Shown: in pieces, positions 36,603 to 44,941 of the stretch
Layout of the letters: each line of letters begins with the position of its first letter
Position numbering within the stretch: position 1 is the stretch's first letter
Source of the DNA: an uncultured Clostridia bacterium
Lineage (GTDB): Bacteria; Bacillota; Clostridia; Oscillospirales; Acutalibacteraceae
Direction of reading: 5' to 3'
NCBI GenBank assembly: GCA_946184295.1
Contig: CAMHEZ010000001.1
Location: 62,001 to 126,000, forward strand
Length of the DNA: 64,000 nucleotides
Position numbers and translations under genes: made by a program
Notes under the pieces: generated by a model
What the model was told of the DNA's origin: nothing
Databases searched by the model: none
The model's input: only the letters and a program-made list of their open reading frames with translations

Positions 36603-37808
36603 TTGAGTTTCTTCAGCCGAAAAAATCAAAACAGTCAGGCGGGTACATCTTCGCAGCCGATCGCTGCACCCGCGCCGTCCGCCCCGTCCGCCCCGTCCGA
36701 AACAAGCGCACCCATCGCGGCCCCCGTTCCGGAACCTATCGAAATGCCGCCGTCACCCACGGAATCCACCGAGGCAATTCCCCTGCCCGAGGTTCCGGAG
36801 GCAGCCGCAGCGGACACATCCGGTACCGATACATCAGACAGCGGATTGTCTCCGGAATTTTACGGTTCCTACAGCGCGGCCGTTGAAACCGCGTCTTCCG
36901 CCGCATCGCCGGCTGCGGAAGTGGCGGAGGAAACCAATGATACCACGGTTTCCGGCATTGATTTTTCCGTGCTGGATTTTGATCTCCCCAGTGGCACAGA
37001 CACACAGGCTGTGTCCGAGTCCGCCGCAGTAGAGGAAAATGACACGTTCCGTCCTTCGCTTGACGTCAGCGAAGAAGAAGACGACGAGCTGGTACTGCCG
37101 GATCTGCCGCCGGTAGCCGTGAGTGCGCCGGGAGAAACCAAAAAGAGTATGGGCTATGAAACAACGGTTCAGCTCAAAAATGCCAGAAGTGCTTATGGCA
37201 ACGAGAAGCCGGTCAACGAGCCGATCAAATCCGGCGCGCCTCGCGTGACGCTGCCCAAGAGAGACTATACAGTGGTTGCCTCGGGTACGGCGCATGTCAG
37301 CGGCGATCTGCCGAAATTGAAAGACGGCGAGATGTATGTGGCTGTGACCCCCAAAGAGCTGCGCCGGTTGAAAAGCCGACGGTTCCGCGGTCTGGGTGTT
37401 TTTGCAACGCTCTGTCTGGGCATTATCGCGGCATTTTGTATCTGGAGCTATGCCAATTCCTTCACAGATCCGCTCATCGGTGTATGGAAGGGCGATATGA
37501 ATGCGGCTTATCTGCCGGTTTCACAGATTCAGGAGCTTGATCAGGAGATCATTGCTTCTACGTGGGAATTTAGCAACAGCGGTTCCTTGTATCTGAATGT
37601 TGTGGTGAATGAAACGCCCATCAGTCTGAGCGGTTCCTACGAGCAAAAGAAAGATGAGAGCGGGGAGCCTTACATCGCCATGACGCTGACCAATCCGATG
37701 GATTCCACTGATTACACGCTGGAAATGTATTACACCGTCACGGGAGACGTGCTGGAATTTAACGATATGGAAGGCATGGGTATGACCATAGATTTGACAA
37801 AGGAATGA
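36603..37808 (+). CDS. Membrane protein with Pro/Ala-rich cytoplasmic region and small beta domain
   Basis: The 401-aa product has a low-complexity N-terminal region (about 1-180, rich in Pro, Ala, Ser, Glu), a basic stretch, one membrane segment (about 261-284) and a C-terminal beta domain of about 110 residues starting 'LIGVWKGDMN' and ending 'MGMTIDLTKE'. The 'GxW' start and alternating strands resemble calycin/lipocalin-like folds (inference). TTG start with GGGAGAG 6 nt upstream; the frame to 36558 has no RBS. It is the first of four closely spaced genes. Confidence 0.68.
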   Translation: MSFFSRKNQNSQAGTSSQPIAAPAPSAPSAPSETSAPIAAPVPEPIEMPPSPTESTEAIPLPEVPEAAAADTSGTDTSDSGLSPEFYGSYSAAVETASSAASPAAEVAEETNDTTVSGIDFSVLDFDLPSGTDTQAVSESAAVEENDTFRPSLDVSEEEDDELVLPDLPPVAVSAPGETKKSMGYETTVQLKNARSAYGNEKPVNEPIKSGAPRVTLPKRDYTVVASGTAHVSGDLPKLKDGEMYVAVTPKELRRLKSRRFRGLGVFATLCLGIIAAFCIWSYANSFTDPLIGVWKGDMNAAYLPVSQIQELDQEIIASTWEFSNSGSLYLNVVVNETPISLSGSYEQKKDESGEPYIAMTLTNPMDSTDYTLEMYYTVTGDVLEFNDMEGMGMTIDLTKE

Positions 37809-37814
37809 TTTGTG

Positions 37815-38624
37815 ATGAAATACTGTAACAACTGCGGTCATGAGGCGCCTGACGAAGATATCTTTTGTCATCAGTGCGGCAGGCGGCTTTCGGCAAAGCC
37901 GCCGGTTTCCCACGCTCAGCCGCCGCAAGGCCAGCCGTCTGCTCCACAGAATCCGTCCCATGGCAATCCCCCGGAACAGAATCAGGTGCGTTATGTGCAG
38001 GTGGATACCAGAACCGGCCGCGTGACGGATATGGCGGCTGATGTCAAGAGGCGCACGCGTTCAGAGGCGGTTGTCAAGGGTATGCTCATCATGTTTGTCG
38101 CCATTACGGTGGTGATTGTGATGGTAGCGGGTTCTATGTTTATTGCGGGGCACGTCAAACAGAAGCCATCGACCGATGCCGACGACAAATACAGTGAAAT
38201 CTCGTTTCCCGGCGGGCGTGCCGATGACGGTTCTTCCGAAGCGGCCGCTTCGGAAACGCCGGAGCCGGTTTCTTCCGAGGAAGAAGACGATGTGCCGCCC
38301 GAGCTGAAGGCGGATTATCTCAAGAGCAAGATCAAGGGCAAGTGGACCACCAAGCTGCCCTACAAGACCATGACTCTGCCGGTGACATTTACGTTTGATG
38401 ATCAAGGGCATTGCAGCTGTGTCATCAAGGCTTTGTTTATCACCAAGCAGTTCGACGGCGTTTACACGGTCGAAGACGGCGGGCGCTGCACCTTGCAGCT
38501 GGAAGGGCTGGAGGAATATATGAGCGGTGGAGACAGCATTACCGGTCAGGCGGAATTTGTCTCGGACAATGAGCTTCATTTTACAGTTGGTAATGATGTT
38601 TGGATTTTAAACAAATCGGAATAA
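37815..38624 (+). CDS. Zinc-ribbon membrane protein with small beta domain
   Basis: The 269-aa protein has a zinc ribbon 'YCNNCGHEAPDEDIFCHQCG' (3-22), a Pro/Gln-rich linker, one membrane segment (about 89-112), an acidic Ser/Glu-rich stalk and a C-terminal beta domain that begins 'IKGKWTTKLPYKTMTLPVTF' and contains 'FDGVYTVED'. The outer domain has the same 'G-x-W ... F ... G-x-Y' spacing as the neighbours at 36603 and 38656. ATG at 37815 has AAAGGA 10 nt upstream and is seven bases after the previous stop, so it is in the same operon. Confidence 0.7.
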   Translation: MKYCNNCGHEAPDEDIFCHQCGRRLSAKPPVSHAQPPQGQPSAPQNPSHGNPPEQNQVRYVQVDTRTGRVTDMAADVKRRTRSEAVVKGMLIMFVAITVVIVMVAGSMFIAGHVKQKPSTDADDKYSEISFPGGRADDGSSEAAASETPEPVSSEEEDDVPPELKADYLKSKIKGKWTTKLPYKTMTLPVTFTFDDQGHCSCVIKALFITKQFDGVYTVEDGGRCTLQLEGLEEYMSGGDSITGQAEFVSDNELHFTVGNDVWILNKSE

Positions 38625-38655
38625 TTTACTGCGGCTTTGGGAGGTAATTTTTTCC

Positions 38656-39819
38656 ATGAGGTGTCCAAGATGCGGGCTGGAAATCAATCCCCTCTCCGAA
38701 CGGTGTACCAATTGCGGCACTTCCGCCAAACTGGCTAAGCCGGACGGAGATACCATGACCCGCGTGCGTCGGCAAATCGCTGTGGTACGGCGGGAGACGG
38801 AGACGCCGGATGAAAATTATACCGACGCGTCGTTTTCGCCGGTTATGAAATTTGAAAAGGAGCCGGACGCAGGCTTTGTCGAAGAAAATCCGGCGGAGAA
38901 TTTTACAGATCAGATATTTCAGCCGGTGGATATCGCTGCGTTGATGCGGCGCAAAGAGGAAAGCGAAGCCGATGCGCGGCACCGTGTGATTGCTGCGGAA
39001 ATCCGCAGCATGGTCAAGCATAAAGAAGATGACCTTCTGGCGGAATATTATTTTCAGGACGGCATTTCCGATCTGGAAAAACACGAGCTTGCCAAACGTC
39101 ATGACACGCAAGCGCGCAGGGAGGCATTGCCTGAAGAGGAGGCGAAAGCTTCGCCCGAAAAAGACGCGGAGGAGCCGATGTCCGAGGCCGCGCGTCGATT
39201 GAACACCTTTCCCGAGGAAAGCGGTCTGGATAAAATACTCACCTTTTTCTTTGAAACGACTGATCGCCTGTGGCTGAACATCAAAGGATTTTTTCAGCGA
39301 ACGGTTTTGGCCGCCGTCAGACGGCTGTATCATCGACTGGACCAAAAGACCGCGCCTGTGATGGACAGGTTGCTGGATCGGTTTTATGCCCTTCGGTTCG
39401 GCCATCTGGTGCGGAAGCGCGCTGAGAGCGAGGCCGAGCGGCGCAGGGCAAGGCGCACGGTATGGAGTGTATGCGCTGTGCTGACGGTCGTGTTGCTGTG
39501 TACGGGCATTTTTGTGACCACCTTATTTACGGACAGCATTACCGGCAAATGGGTGGTTTCGTATGACGCGGCAAACAAACCCAATGTCATCATGGAATTT
39601 AAGCCGGGCGGCGGCGCTGTGGTCTCGGTGAAATCCGACGATGGCTGGCATGTGCACAAGCAGGGACGCTATAAAACCCAGCGCAAAAACGGTCATGACC
39701 TGTTGACCATCACGTATGAGGACGGCTCGGTGTCACGGCTGTATTATGTGATCGAGGGACGGTCCGGGACCTTTATCAATGTAGAAACCAATGTGGAGGT
39801 TGTCTACAATCTGAAATAG
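38656..39819 (+). CDS. Zinc-ribbon membrane protein with small beta domain
   Basis: The 387-aa protein starts 'MRCPRCGLEINPLSERCTNCG' (zinc ribbon), then has a long charged, helical cytoplasmic region (about 30-265), one membrane segment (about 268-291) and an outer beta domain beginning 'ITGKWVVSYDAANKPNVIMEF' and including 'KQGRYKTQ'. GGGAGG lies upstream. It is the third gene of the operon and a likely homologue of 37815 in plan, though its cytoplasmic part is much longer. Function unknown. Confidence 0.7.
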   Translation: MRCPRCGLEINPLSERCTNCGTSAKLAKPDGDTMTRVRRQIAVVRRETETPDENYTDASFSPVMKFEKEPDAGFVEENPAENFTDQIFQPVDIAALMRRKEESEADARHRVIAAEIRSMVKHKEDDLLAEYYFQDGISDLEKHELAKRHDTQARREALPEEEAKASPEKDAEEPMSEAARRLNTFPEESGLDKILTFFFETTDRLWLNIKGFFQRTVLAAVRRLYHRLDQKTAPVMDRLLDRFYALRFGHLVRKRAESEAERRRARRTVWSVCAVLTVVLLCTGIFVTTLFTDSITGKWVVSYDAANKPNVIMEFKPGGGAVVSVKSDDGWHVHKQGRYKTQRKNGHDLLTITYEDGSVSRLYYVIEGRSGTFINVETNVEVVYNLK

Positions 39820-39831
39820 GAGTGATTTCAC

Positions 39832-40302
39832 GTGAATAATCAGAATCAGCAATATGATCCAAATCCTAATCCCAATCAAGGCAACAAGTCCAGTATATTG
39901 GATTTAGATGAGAATATCGCGGCGATGCTGTCGGCGGTGCTGCCGATCGCCATGACCATGATTTCCCATATGAGCTTCGGGGCGTGGGTGATACCGCTGG
40001 TGATCTTTTTATTGGAAAAGCGCAGCTGGTTTGTCAGACTTTGTGCCGCGCAGAGTTTTGCGGCGGCTTTGGTCATTACCGTGGCCGCCATCGTGACCAA
40101 AAGCATTGATCTCGTCATAGACGGCGTCGGATTTTTTGCCTTGGTTCCAATGGGTGTGATTGGCTTGCTGATGTCCTTGGCACAAGTGATTTGCCTGATT
40201 GTGCTGGTGATGATTGCCATTAAGGCATACCGAATGCAGATTTTTGAAATTCCGACCGTGACCAATTGGATTCGGAAGAATATTGAAAATAACAATATGT
40301 AA
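39832..40302 (+). CDS. Small multi-pass membrane protein (DUF4870-like)
   Basis: The 156-aa protein has a short Asn/Gln/Pro-rich N-terminus and three to four membrane segments. 'FGAWVIPLVIFLLEKRSWFVRLCAAQSF' resembles DUF4870/YtcA-like proteins, where a membrane pair is followed by 'xxxFVRxHAxQAL'. GTG start with AGGAGTG upstream, 12 bp after the previous gene; it closes the four-gene operon before a terminator. Confidence 0.65.
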   Translation: MNNQNQQYDPNPNPNQGNKSSILDLDENIAAMLSAVLPIAMTMISHMSFGAWVIPLVIFLLEKRSWFVRLCAAQSFAAALVITVAAIVTKSIDLVIDGVGFFALVPMGVIGLLMSLAQVICLIVLVMIAIKAYRMQIFEIPTVTNWIRKNIENNNM

Positions 40303-40348
40303 TATTGATTTAAAATATTATATTATAAGCGCTTTACTTTTTCAAAAA

Positions 40349-40381
40349 GGCCTCCTCTTGCATGAGAGGAGGTTGTTTTTT
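40349..40381 (+). terminator. Terminator of the 36603-40302 operon
   Basis: CCTCCTCT (40351-40358), short loop, AGAGGAGG, then TTGTTTTTT. Confidence 0.82.
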
Positions 40382-40469
40382 CACACCAAGTGGAACACTA
40401 TATAATTGTAATATAGAAAAATAATATTACAATAAGGAATTTTAATAGATAACATCAGGTGATTAGAAA

Positions 40470-41000
40470 ATGGAATACCAGTTGATTCGTTCGCGGCGAA
40501 AGAGCATTTCGCTGCAAATCAATGACAATTGCGAGTTGGTGGTACGTGCGCCTATGAAGGCCTCCAAAGCCTATATCGACGCCTTTGTACAGAAGAATGA
40601 GCCGTGGGTCAGGCGGCATATGCCCGCCGCCAAGGCACGCAAGGAGCGCAATGATGCGCTGACCCCCGAACGGCTGGCAGCACTGACGGAACAGGCAAGA
40701 CAGCAGATTCCTCCGCGGGTGGCATATTACGCGGCACGCATGGGGGTGGAGCCGACCGGTATTAAGATCACTGCGGCACGCAAGCGTTTTGGGAGTTGCA
40801 GCGGGCGCAACAGCCTGTGTTTTTCCTGCCTGCTCATGCTGTATCCGCCGGAGGCCATTGACTGCGTGGTCGTGCACGAGCTGGCGCATATCAGATATCA
40901 TAACCACAGTGCGGCGTTTTATGCCTTTATCGACCGGTTTATGCCGGACTATCGCGAGCGGGAAAAGCTGCTCAGGAGCGATGTCGAATCATGTGGCTGA
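40470..41000 (+). CDS. YgjP-like (DUF45/M48-type) metallopeptidase-fold protein
   Basis: The 176-aa protein has the DUF45/YgjP zinc site 'VVVHELAHIRYHNHSAAFYAFID' (HExxH plus a downstream His), and the preceding 'RKRFGSCSGRNSLCFSC' pattern, equivalent to 'WGSCSxxGxLxFNW' in the family. The fold is SprT/WLM-like; one family member has been reported as a nucleotide phosphohydrolase, so the activity is uncertain. It is shorter at the N-terminus than E. coli YgjP. AGGTGA precedes the ATG. Confidence 0.85.
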   Translation: MEYQLIRSRRKSISLQINDNCELVVRAPMKASKAYIDAFVQKNEPWVRRHMPAAKARKERNDALTPERLAALTEQARQQIPPRVAYYAARMGVEPTGIKITAARKRFGSCSGRNSLCFSCLLMLYPPEAIDCVVVHELAHIRYHNHSAAFYAFIDRFMPDYREREKLLRSDVESCG

Positions 41001-41081
41001 GCGTATCGCTGGATTTCGTCAAACCCCGACAAATGGCGGAATTTGGTGACGAAATCGTAACCAATTTTTCGGGTTGTCCTA

Positions 41082-41222
41082 TTGACGAATCGGGAAAATT
41101 ATTTTATCATATTACATAGACTCGGAGTAAATCGGTACAAGCCAATGGGAGCAGGAATACAGGTTTTGCCAAGTTTCTTGTGGAATATGCCAATTGCATT
41201 GGGACTGATTTTTTGGTACAAT
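41082..41222 (+). promoter_or_regulatory. Two promoter candidates upstream of the paralogous pair
   Basis: TTGACG-17-TATCAT (41082-41110) and TTGCAT-17-TACAAT (41194-41222). The second is close enough (48 nt) to drive the gene at 41271 with a short leader. Confidence 0.55.
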
Positions 41223-41270
41223 ACTCTAATCCGAATATCATGAAGATATTAAAAAAAGGCGGTCATTTTT

Positions 41271-42269
41271 ATGGACAAGAAAACGAAAAGCATTTTGATT
41301 GGTCTGGCCTCGTCCTTTGTGGCGGTGATGGTGATTGTGCTGCTCTTTTTCTCTTTGGCGGATTTCAGCGGCCGCAAGAGCGGCATTTCCTCCGCCAATA
41401 AGAATGAAGGCAATACGAATACCGTGCAGTCGGAAGGCGAAACCGTGACGGTTGACGATGAGAAAAAGGACACCGAGAAGGACAACAAGAAAGACGATGT
41501 CTCATCAGAGGATGTTTCTTCGGAGGATACCACTTCGTCTGAGGAAGAAAAGAGCGAAATCACCGGCGCGTTTGGCCGGGAGGATATTGACAATATAACC
41601 AAGGGGCTCAACACGTTTGCCAAGCTCATCAAGGCGGTAAATCCGGTTTCCTACGAATGGACGGCACAGAGCATGGGCGCGACCGGTGAGGTCGATGTCA
41701 AGCTCATCGCTTCCGACGGCAGTTACGCCGTGGTGGGCGTTCCCTATGAATCCTCTGATTATATGGTGGACGGTGAGACTGACGGTATCGGCATTGACGT
41801 AACCGACTGGGAAGTATATGACGCGTCCAGAAAGAAGGCGTGCCGCGTCAAGGAAATCGCGTGGTTCTCGAACGCGATGAAGTTTACCCTGCCGCGTGAC
41901 GTCAAGATCGGTACGGCCTATAATGATATTACCGCCGCGTATCTCAAGATTGAAAATCCCGAGAAGTCTTATATTCTCTATCAGGGCGCGGACGTCATGA
42001 CGGATGAAGCAAAGCTCAAAGCCTACAAGAACGACAGCGAGGCATATGTGGGCGGCAAAATCTACAAAACCACCACGCTGCTCAATTCGGTCTACAAGGA
42101 AGACCCCGACGCGTTTCCGTTTGCCAGCACCAGCAATAATGTGATTCGTTACGGCTTCAATTCCATTGTGGATACCAATGAAACCGCGGGGCAGTGGTAT
42201 ATCGAATACGCCACCAAGAATTCCAAGGTCGTGGGCATTTACTTCTACATGATCGGAGCGGACGATTGA
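41271..42269 (+). CDS. Membrane-anchored extracellular protein, paralogue A of a tandem pair
   Basis: The 332-aa protein has one N-terminal membrane segment (about 8-30), a Ser/Glu/Asp/Lys-rich stalk (about 40-100) and an extracellular domain of about 220 residues. The domain ends 'YGFNSIVDTNETAGQWYIEYATKNSKVVGIYFYM', closely mirrored by 'YGCNSVMDHNYTTGTWIIEYAIKNDVVVGITFMN' in the next gene; both also have 'VGG(K/R)(I/L)Y'. No known domain was recognised. The two genes lie 78 bp apart on the same strand. GGCGGTC is a weak RBS candidate. Confidence 0.7.
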   Translation: MDKKTKSILIGLASSFVAVMVIVLLFFSLADFSGRKSGISSANKNEGNTNTVQSEGETVTVDDEKKDTEKDNKKDDVSSEDVSSEDTTSSEEEKSEITGAFGREDIDNITKGLNTFAKLIKAVNPVSYEWTAQSMGATGEVDVKLIASDGSYAVVGVPYESSDYMVDGETDGIGIDVTDWEVYDASRKKACRVKEIAWFSNAMKFTLPRDVKIGTAYNDITAAYLKIENPEKSYILYQGADVMTDEAKLKAYKNDSEAYVGGKIYKTTTLLNSVYKEDPDAFPFASTSNNVIRYGFNSIVDTNETAGQWYIEYATKNSKVVGIYFYMIGADD

Positions 42270-42347
42270 GCCGATTGGCCGTGATTCGGCAATGATACCA
42301 ATAAATGCGCTTATTGTGAGATAGGCGCGGAAAGGACGGAGGGCTTT

Positions 42348-43874
42348 ATGAAGCATCGATGCGACAACCGGCGGATGGGACAGCTGCTGGGAATCAGTCT
42401 GGCGACCGCCATGATGATTTCCTGTTCCATGTGCTCACTGGCCGTGCGTCTTTCCGGCGTGAGGGAAAGCGGCGCTGCTATTACGGCCAACCGTATCGCC
42501 GCACTGCAAAGCGGTGACGGGGAATCGCTGGGCACACTGCCGGTTCCCTTTGTCCGTACTTCTGGCCTGAACGCAAAGGACAGTTCCAAAAAGCTGAATG
42601 ATGTGTATGACAAGCTCGTACAGTCTGAGCAGCAGAAGAAACAAGCGGCGGAGCAGTCATCGTCCACTGCGACGGTGACGGAAACTTTGCCCGTGGATAC
42701 GACGCTGTCTGAGCAGGCGACAACATCTACCACGCAAACCACCACAACGACAGTACGTTCGTCCGCGGAAACCGTTTCCACCAGACCCACTCAGGAGGAA
42801 CCCGCTGTTTCAAACGGAAAGCAGCCGTTTAATTTTCATGATGTTTCGTCGATTGCACCTGAGATGGGGCAGTTGGCAGATTTTGTGGAAAATCTTAATC
42901 CGACTTCATTTTCGTGGGATACCTCCGATTACGAGCGCAAAGGCTATGTCAAGATATCTCTTGCCTCCTCCAACGGCAGCGTGACGCTGGAAGTCAAGCC
43001 GTCGGAACAGCCGGAGGAGATCATTGCGCCCTACACGATTGATGGGGAAATGACCGGTAGTATGAATGTCACATCATTGGAATCGATGGATTGGTACAAG
43101 CGCAACAAAAACGGCGGCGCCTGCATTTGCTCCGTGACGTGGCTGAGACCGGAATTTACCATTGCGCCGGTGCGCGGGCTTGGCGTGGGTACGGGTTTGG
43201 CGGATCTCACAGGCGGGTATCTGTGTGTCAACGGCGGCGGAACGACGCTGTATAAGGCTTCCGATGTGATTCAGGATGAGAACAAGCTCAATGAGCTGCT
43301 GGCCTCTGAAAATGCCTATACCTTTGTGGGCGGTCGGCTTTATACCATCGACGGCTATCTGGATAAGTATTACAACGGCACACAAAGTACCTATCAGTTT
43401 GAAGATTGCGATATGGTGGTGCAGTATGGCTGTAATTCCGTGATGGATCACAACTATACCACCGGTACATGGATCATCGAATATGCTATCAAAAACGATG
43501 TGGTGGTGGGCATTACCTTTATGAACAAGAGTTATTATAAGAATAACGACGTTCATGGCGGGGCCACATCTTCCAGCACCAGCAGTACGGAATCCAAGTC
43601 AGATACGGAGGAAACCGCCACGTCGGCAGTTGGCGCAACGACTTCCGCAACAACCGTTCAGCCCGAATCAAGCGCTGAAAAAACGGCTTTGACAGATACT
43701 GCGCAAAAAATGGAATCTACCACCCGTCAGACAGAGGAAACCCGTCTGGGCAGCGGCACCCGCACAAGTGCCCATCCGGAAAAAACCGGAGAAACCTCCG
43801 GAACGGTGGTGGGGAGCGCCGGAACGACGGCGGCAGATCAAGCAGATGATAGTTCGTCTGAGGCTGGCTTATGA
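42348..43874 (+). CDS. Membrane-anchored extracellular protein, paralogue B of a tandem pair
   Basis: The 508-aa protein has an N-terminal membrane segment (about 10-32), a Thr/Ser/Gln-rich stalk (about 85-155), the same extracellular domain as the previous gene (about 165-395) and a second Ser/Thr-rich tail of about 110 residues. The tail has no LPxTG motif or C-terminal anchor. CGGAGGG precedes the ATG. Tandem duplication with divergence is the simplest origin. Low-complexity Thr-rich segments suggest wall-spanning or glycosylated stalks (inference). Confidence 0.7.
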   Translation: MKHRCDNRRMGQLLGISLATAMMISCSMCSLAVRLSGVRESGAAITANRIAALQSGDGESLGTLPVPFVRTSGLNAKDSSKKLNDVYDKLVQSEQQKKQAAEQSSSTATVTETLPVDTTLSEQATTSTTQTTTTTVRSSAETVSTRPTQEEPAVSNGKQPFNFHDVSSIAPEMGQLADFVENLNPTSFSWDTSDYERKGYVKISLASSNGSVTLEVKPSEQPEEIIAPYTIDGEMTGSMNVTSLESMDWYKRNKNGGACICSVTWLRPEFTIAPVRGLGVGTGLADLTGGYLCVNGGGTTLYKASDVIQDENKLNELLASENAYTFVGGRLYTIDGYLDKYYNGTQSTYQFEDCDMVVQYGCNSVMDHNYTTGTWIIEYAIKNDVVVGITFMNKSYYKNNDVHGGATSSSTSSTESKSDTEETATSAVGATTSATTVQPESSAEKTALTDTAQKMESTTRQTEETRLGSGTRTSAHPEKTGETSGTVVGSAGTTAADQADDSSSEAGL

Positions 43875-43887
43875 AGTAAAACAATCA

Positions 43888-43922
43888 AAGACGGAAGAGC
43901 ACGATGGTTCTTCCGTCTTTTG
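43888..43922. terminator. Bidirectional terminator, paralogue B and thioesterase genes
   Basis: AAAGACGGAAGA (43888-43899) and TCTTCCGTCTTT (43909-43920) form a perfect 12-bp stem between convergent genes. Confidence 0.85.
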
Positions 43923-43934
43923 TGGCTTAATTTG

Positions 43935-44708
43935 TTATGAAAACAGCATACGGCAAGTGAAGGACTGCCGACCGGTCTGATCGTTGACGCCGTCGATCAG
44001 CAGCTCTCCCTGAGCGGAGTCTGACAGGGCGCGGCGCAGCGTGAAGGTATTACCCAGACGCAGTTCAGAGAGAAAGTTCAAATCCATGCGGCGCAGCGAG
44101 CCGAGACGTTCCAACTCCTCAGCGGTGAGCGCGTCATAGGCAAATTCGCTGTAACGGCCGTTGTTGACGTGACCCAGGCGGTCGATCTGGCTGGGGTAGA
44201 CACGACGGTTATCAAAAGGCTGCATGTCGGCGTGAAACCGCAGCTTTGGCACAGCGTCCATGGTAAATTCCGGCAGCGGCTGTCCGATGTCAAATCCTGC
44301 CTTGTCGGGGCGCACGATGCGACGGGTCGTTGTGTCCATCAATACCGTGAAGGTTACGGCGTGAAAGAGCGGTCGGTCGGCCTGATCGGTAAATGTGAGT
44401 TCACGGCGGAAAGTGAGTTTATTCAGCGCGGAATGCCAGGTGCGGCCAACAACCGTGATTTCGGAGCGTATGGGCTCGATAATTTCAAAGGAAGAGGAAA
44501 TCAGCACCCAGGCGACGTGATAGTTGGCCAGGTCCTCCACGCCCAGATGAATGCGATCCAGGTGCATTTCCGCCACATCGCAGATGAGTTTCTGATAACC
44601 GCCCGGTTTCATCAGCCCGTTGCCGTTGAGCATATCCATGGTGACGGCGCATTGATAGGTGCAGGACGATTCCTGATTGACGTTGTTGGCATTGCTGCTA
44701 TCATACAT
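43935..44708 (-). CDS. Acyl-ACP thioesterase
   Basis: The 257-aa protein has the double hot-dog fold pattern of FatA/FatB-type bacterial acyl-ACP thioesterases: an N-terminal hot dog with 'WVLISSSFEIIEPIRSEITV' and a C-terminal one starting 'DRLGHVNNGRYSEFAYDAL', where HVNN is the family signature. It releases fatty acids from ACP and may set membrane lipid chain length. AAAGGAAA precedes the ATG. It is transcribed alone, divergent from the Thr-rich gene at 44942. Confidence 0.9.
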   Translation of the reverse strand: MYDSSNANNVNQESSCTYQCAVTMDMLNGNGLMKPGGYQKLICDVAEMHLDRIHLGVEDLANYHVAWVLISSSFEIIEPIRSEITVVGRTWHSALNKLTFRRELTFTDQADRPLFHAVTFTVLMDTTTRRIVRPDKAGFDIGQPLPEFTMDAVPKLRFHADMQPFDNRRVYPSQIDRLGHVNNGRYSEFAYDALTAEELERLGSLRRMDLNFLSELRLGNTFTLRRALSDSAQGELLIDGVNDQTGRQSFTCRMLFS

Positions 44709-44842
44709 ATATGTGTGTTTCCTTTCTAATTAGGGAAGATATTATCGTCATTGTAACAGTATTCTCAGGACTTGTCAAACAAAATTTCCAATAATTACTG
44801 ATAATTTCTAATAATTACTAAAAAAAATTAATGATTTTTCTC

Positions 44843-44871
44843 TTTACAATAACCGCGCCAAGGGGTATAAT
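44843..44871 (+). promoter_or_regulatory. Promoter of the Thr-rich protein gene
   Basis: TTTACA (44843-44848), 17-nt spacer, TATAAT (44866-44871). Confidence 0.65.
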
Positions 44872-44941
44872 GTTAGATGGATTAAATGGAGCAGTATCCG
44901 CAGTGTGAAAAATATCAATTGTTTGGAAAGGAGGGGTTGCT

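Noticed and set aside
39823-39840. parS-like ATTTCACGTGAAT before the 39832 gene
   Set aside because: Two or more mismatches to the 16-bp palindrome, far from the parS zone, and explained by the GTG start codon context.
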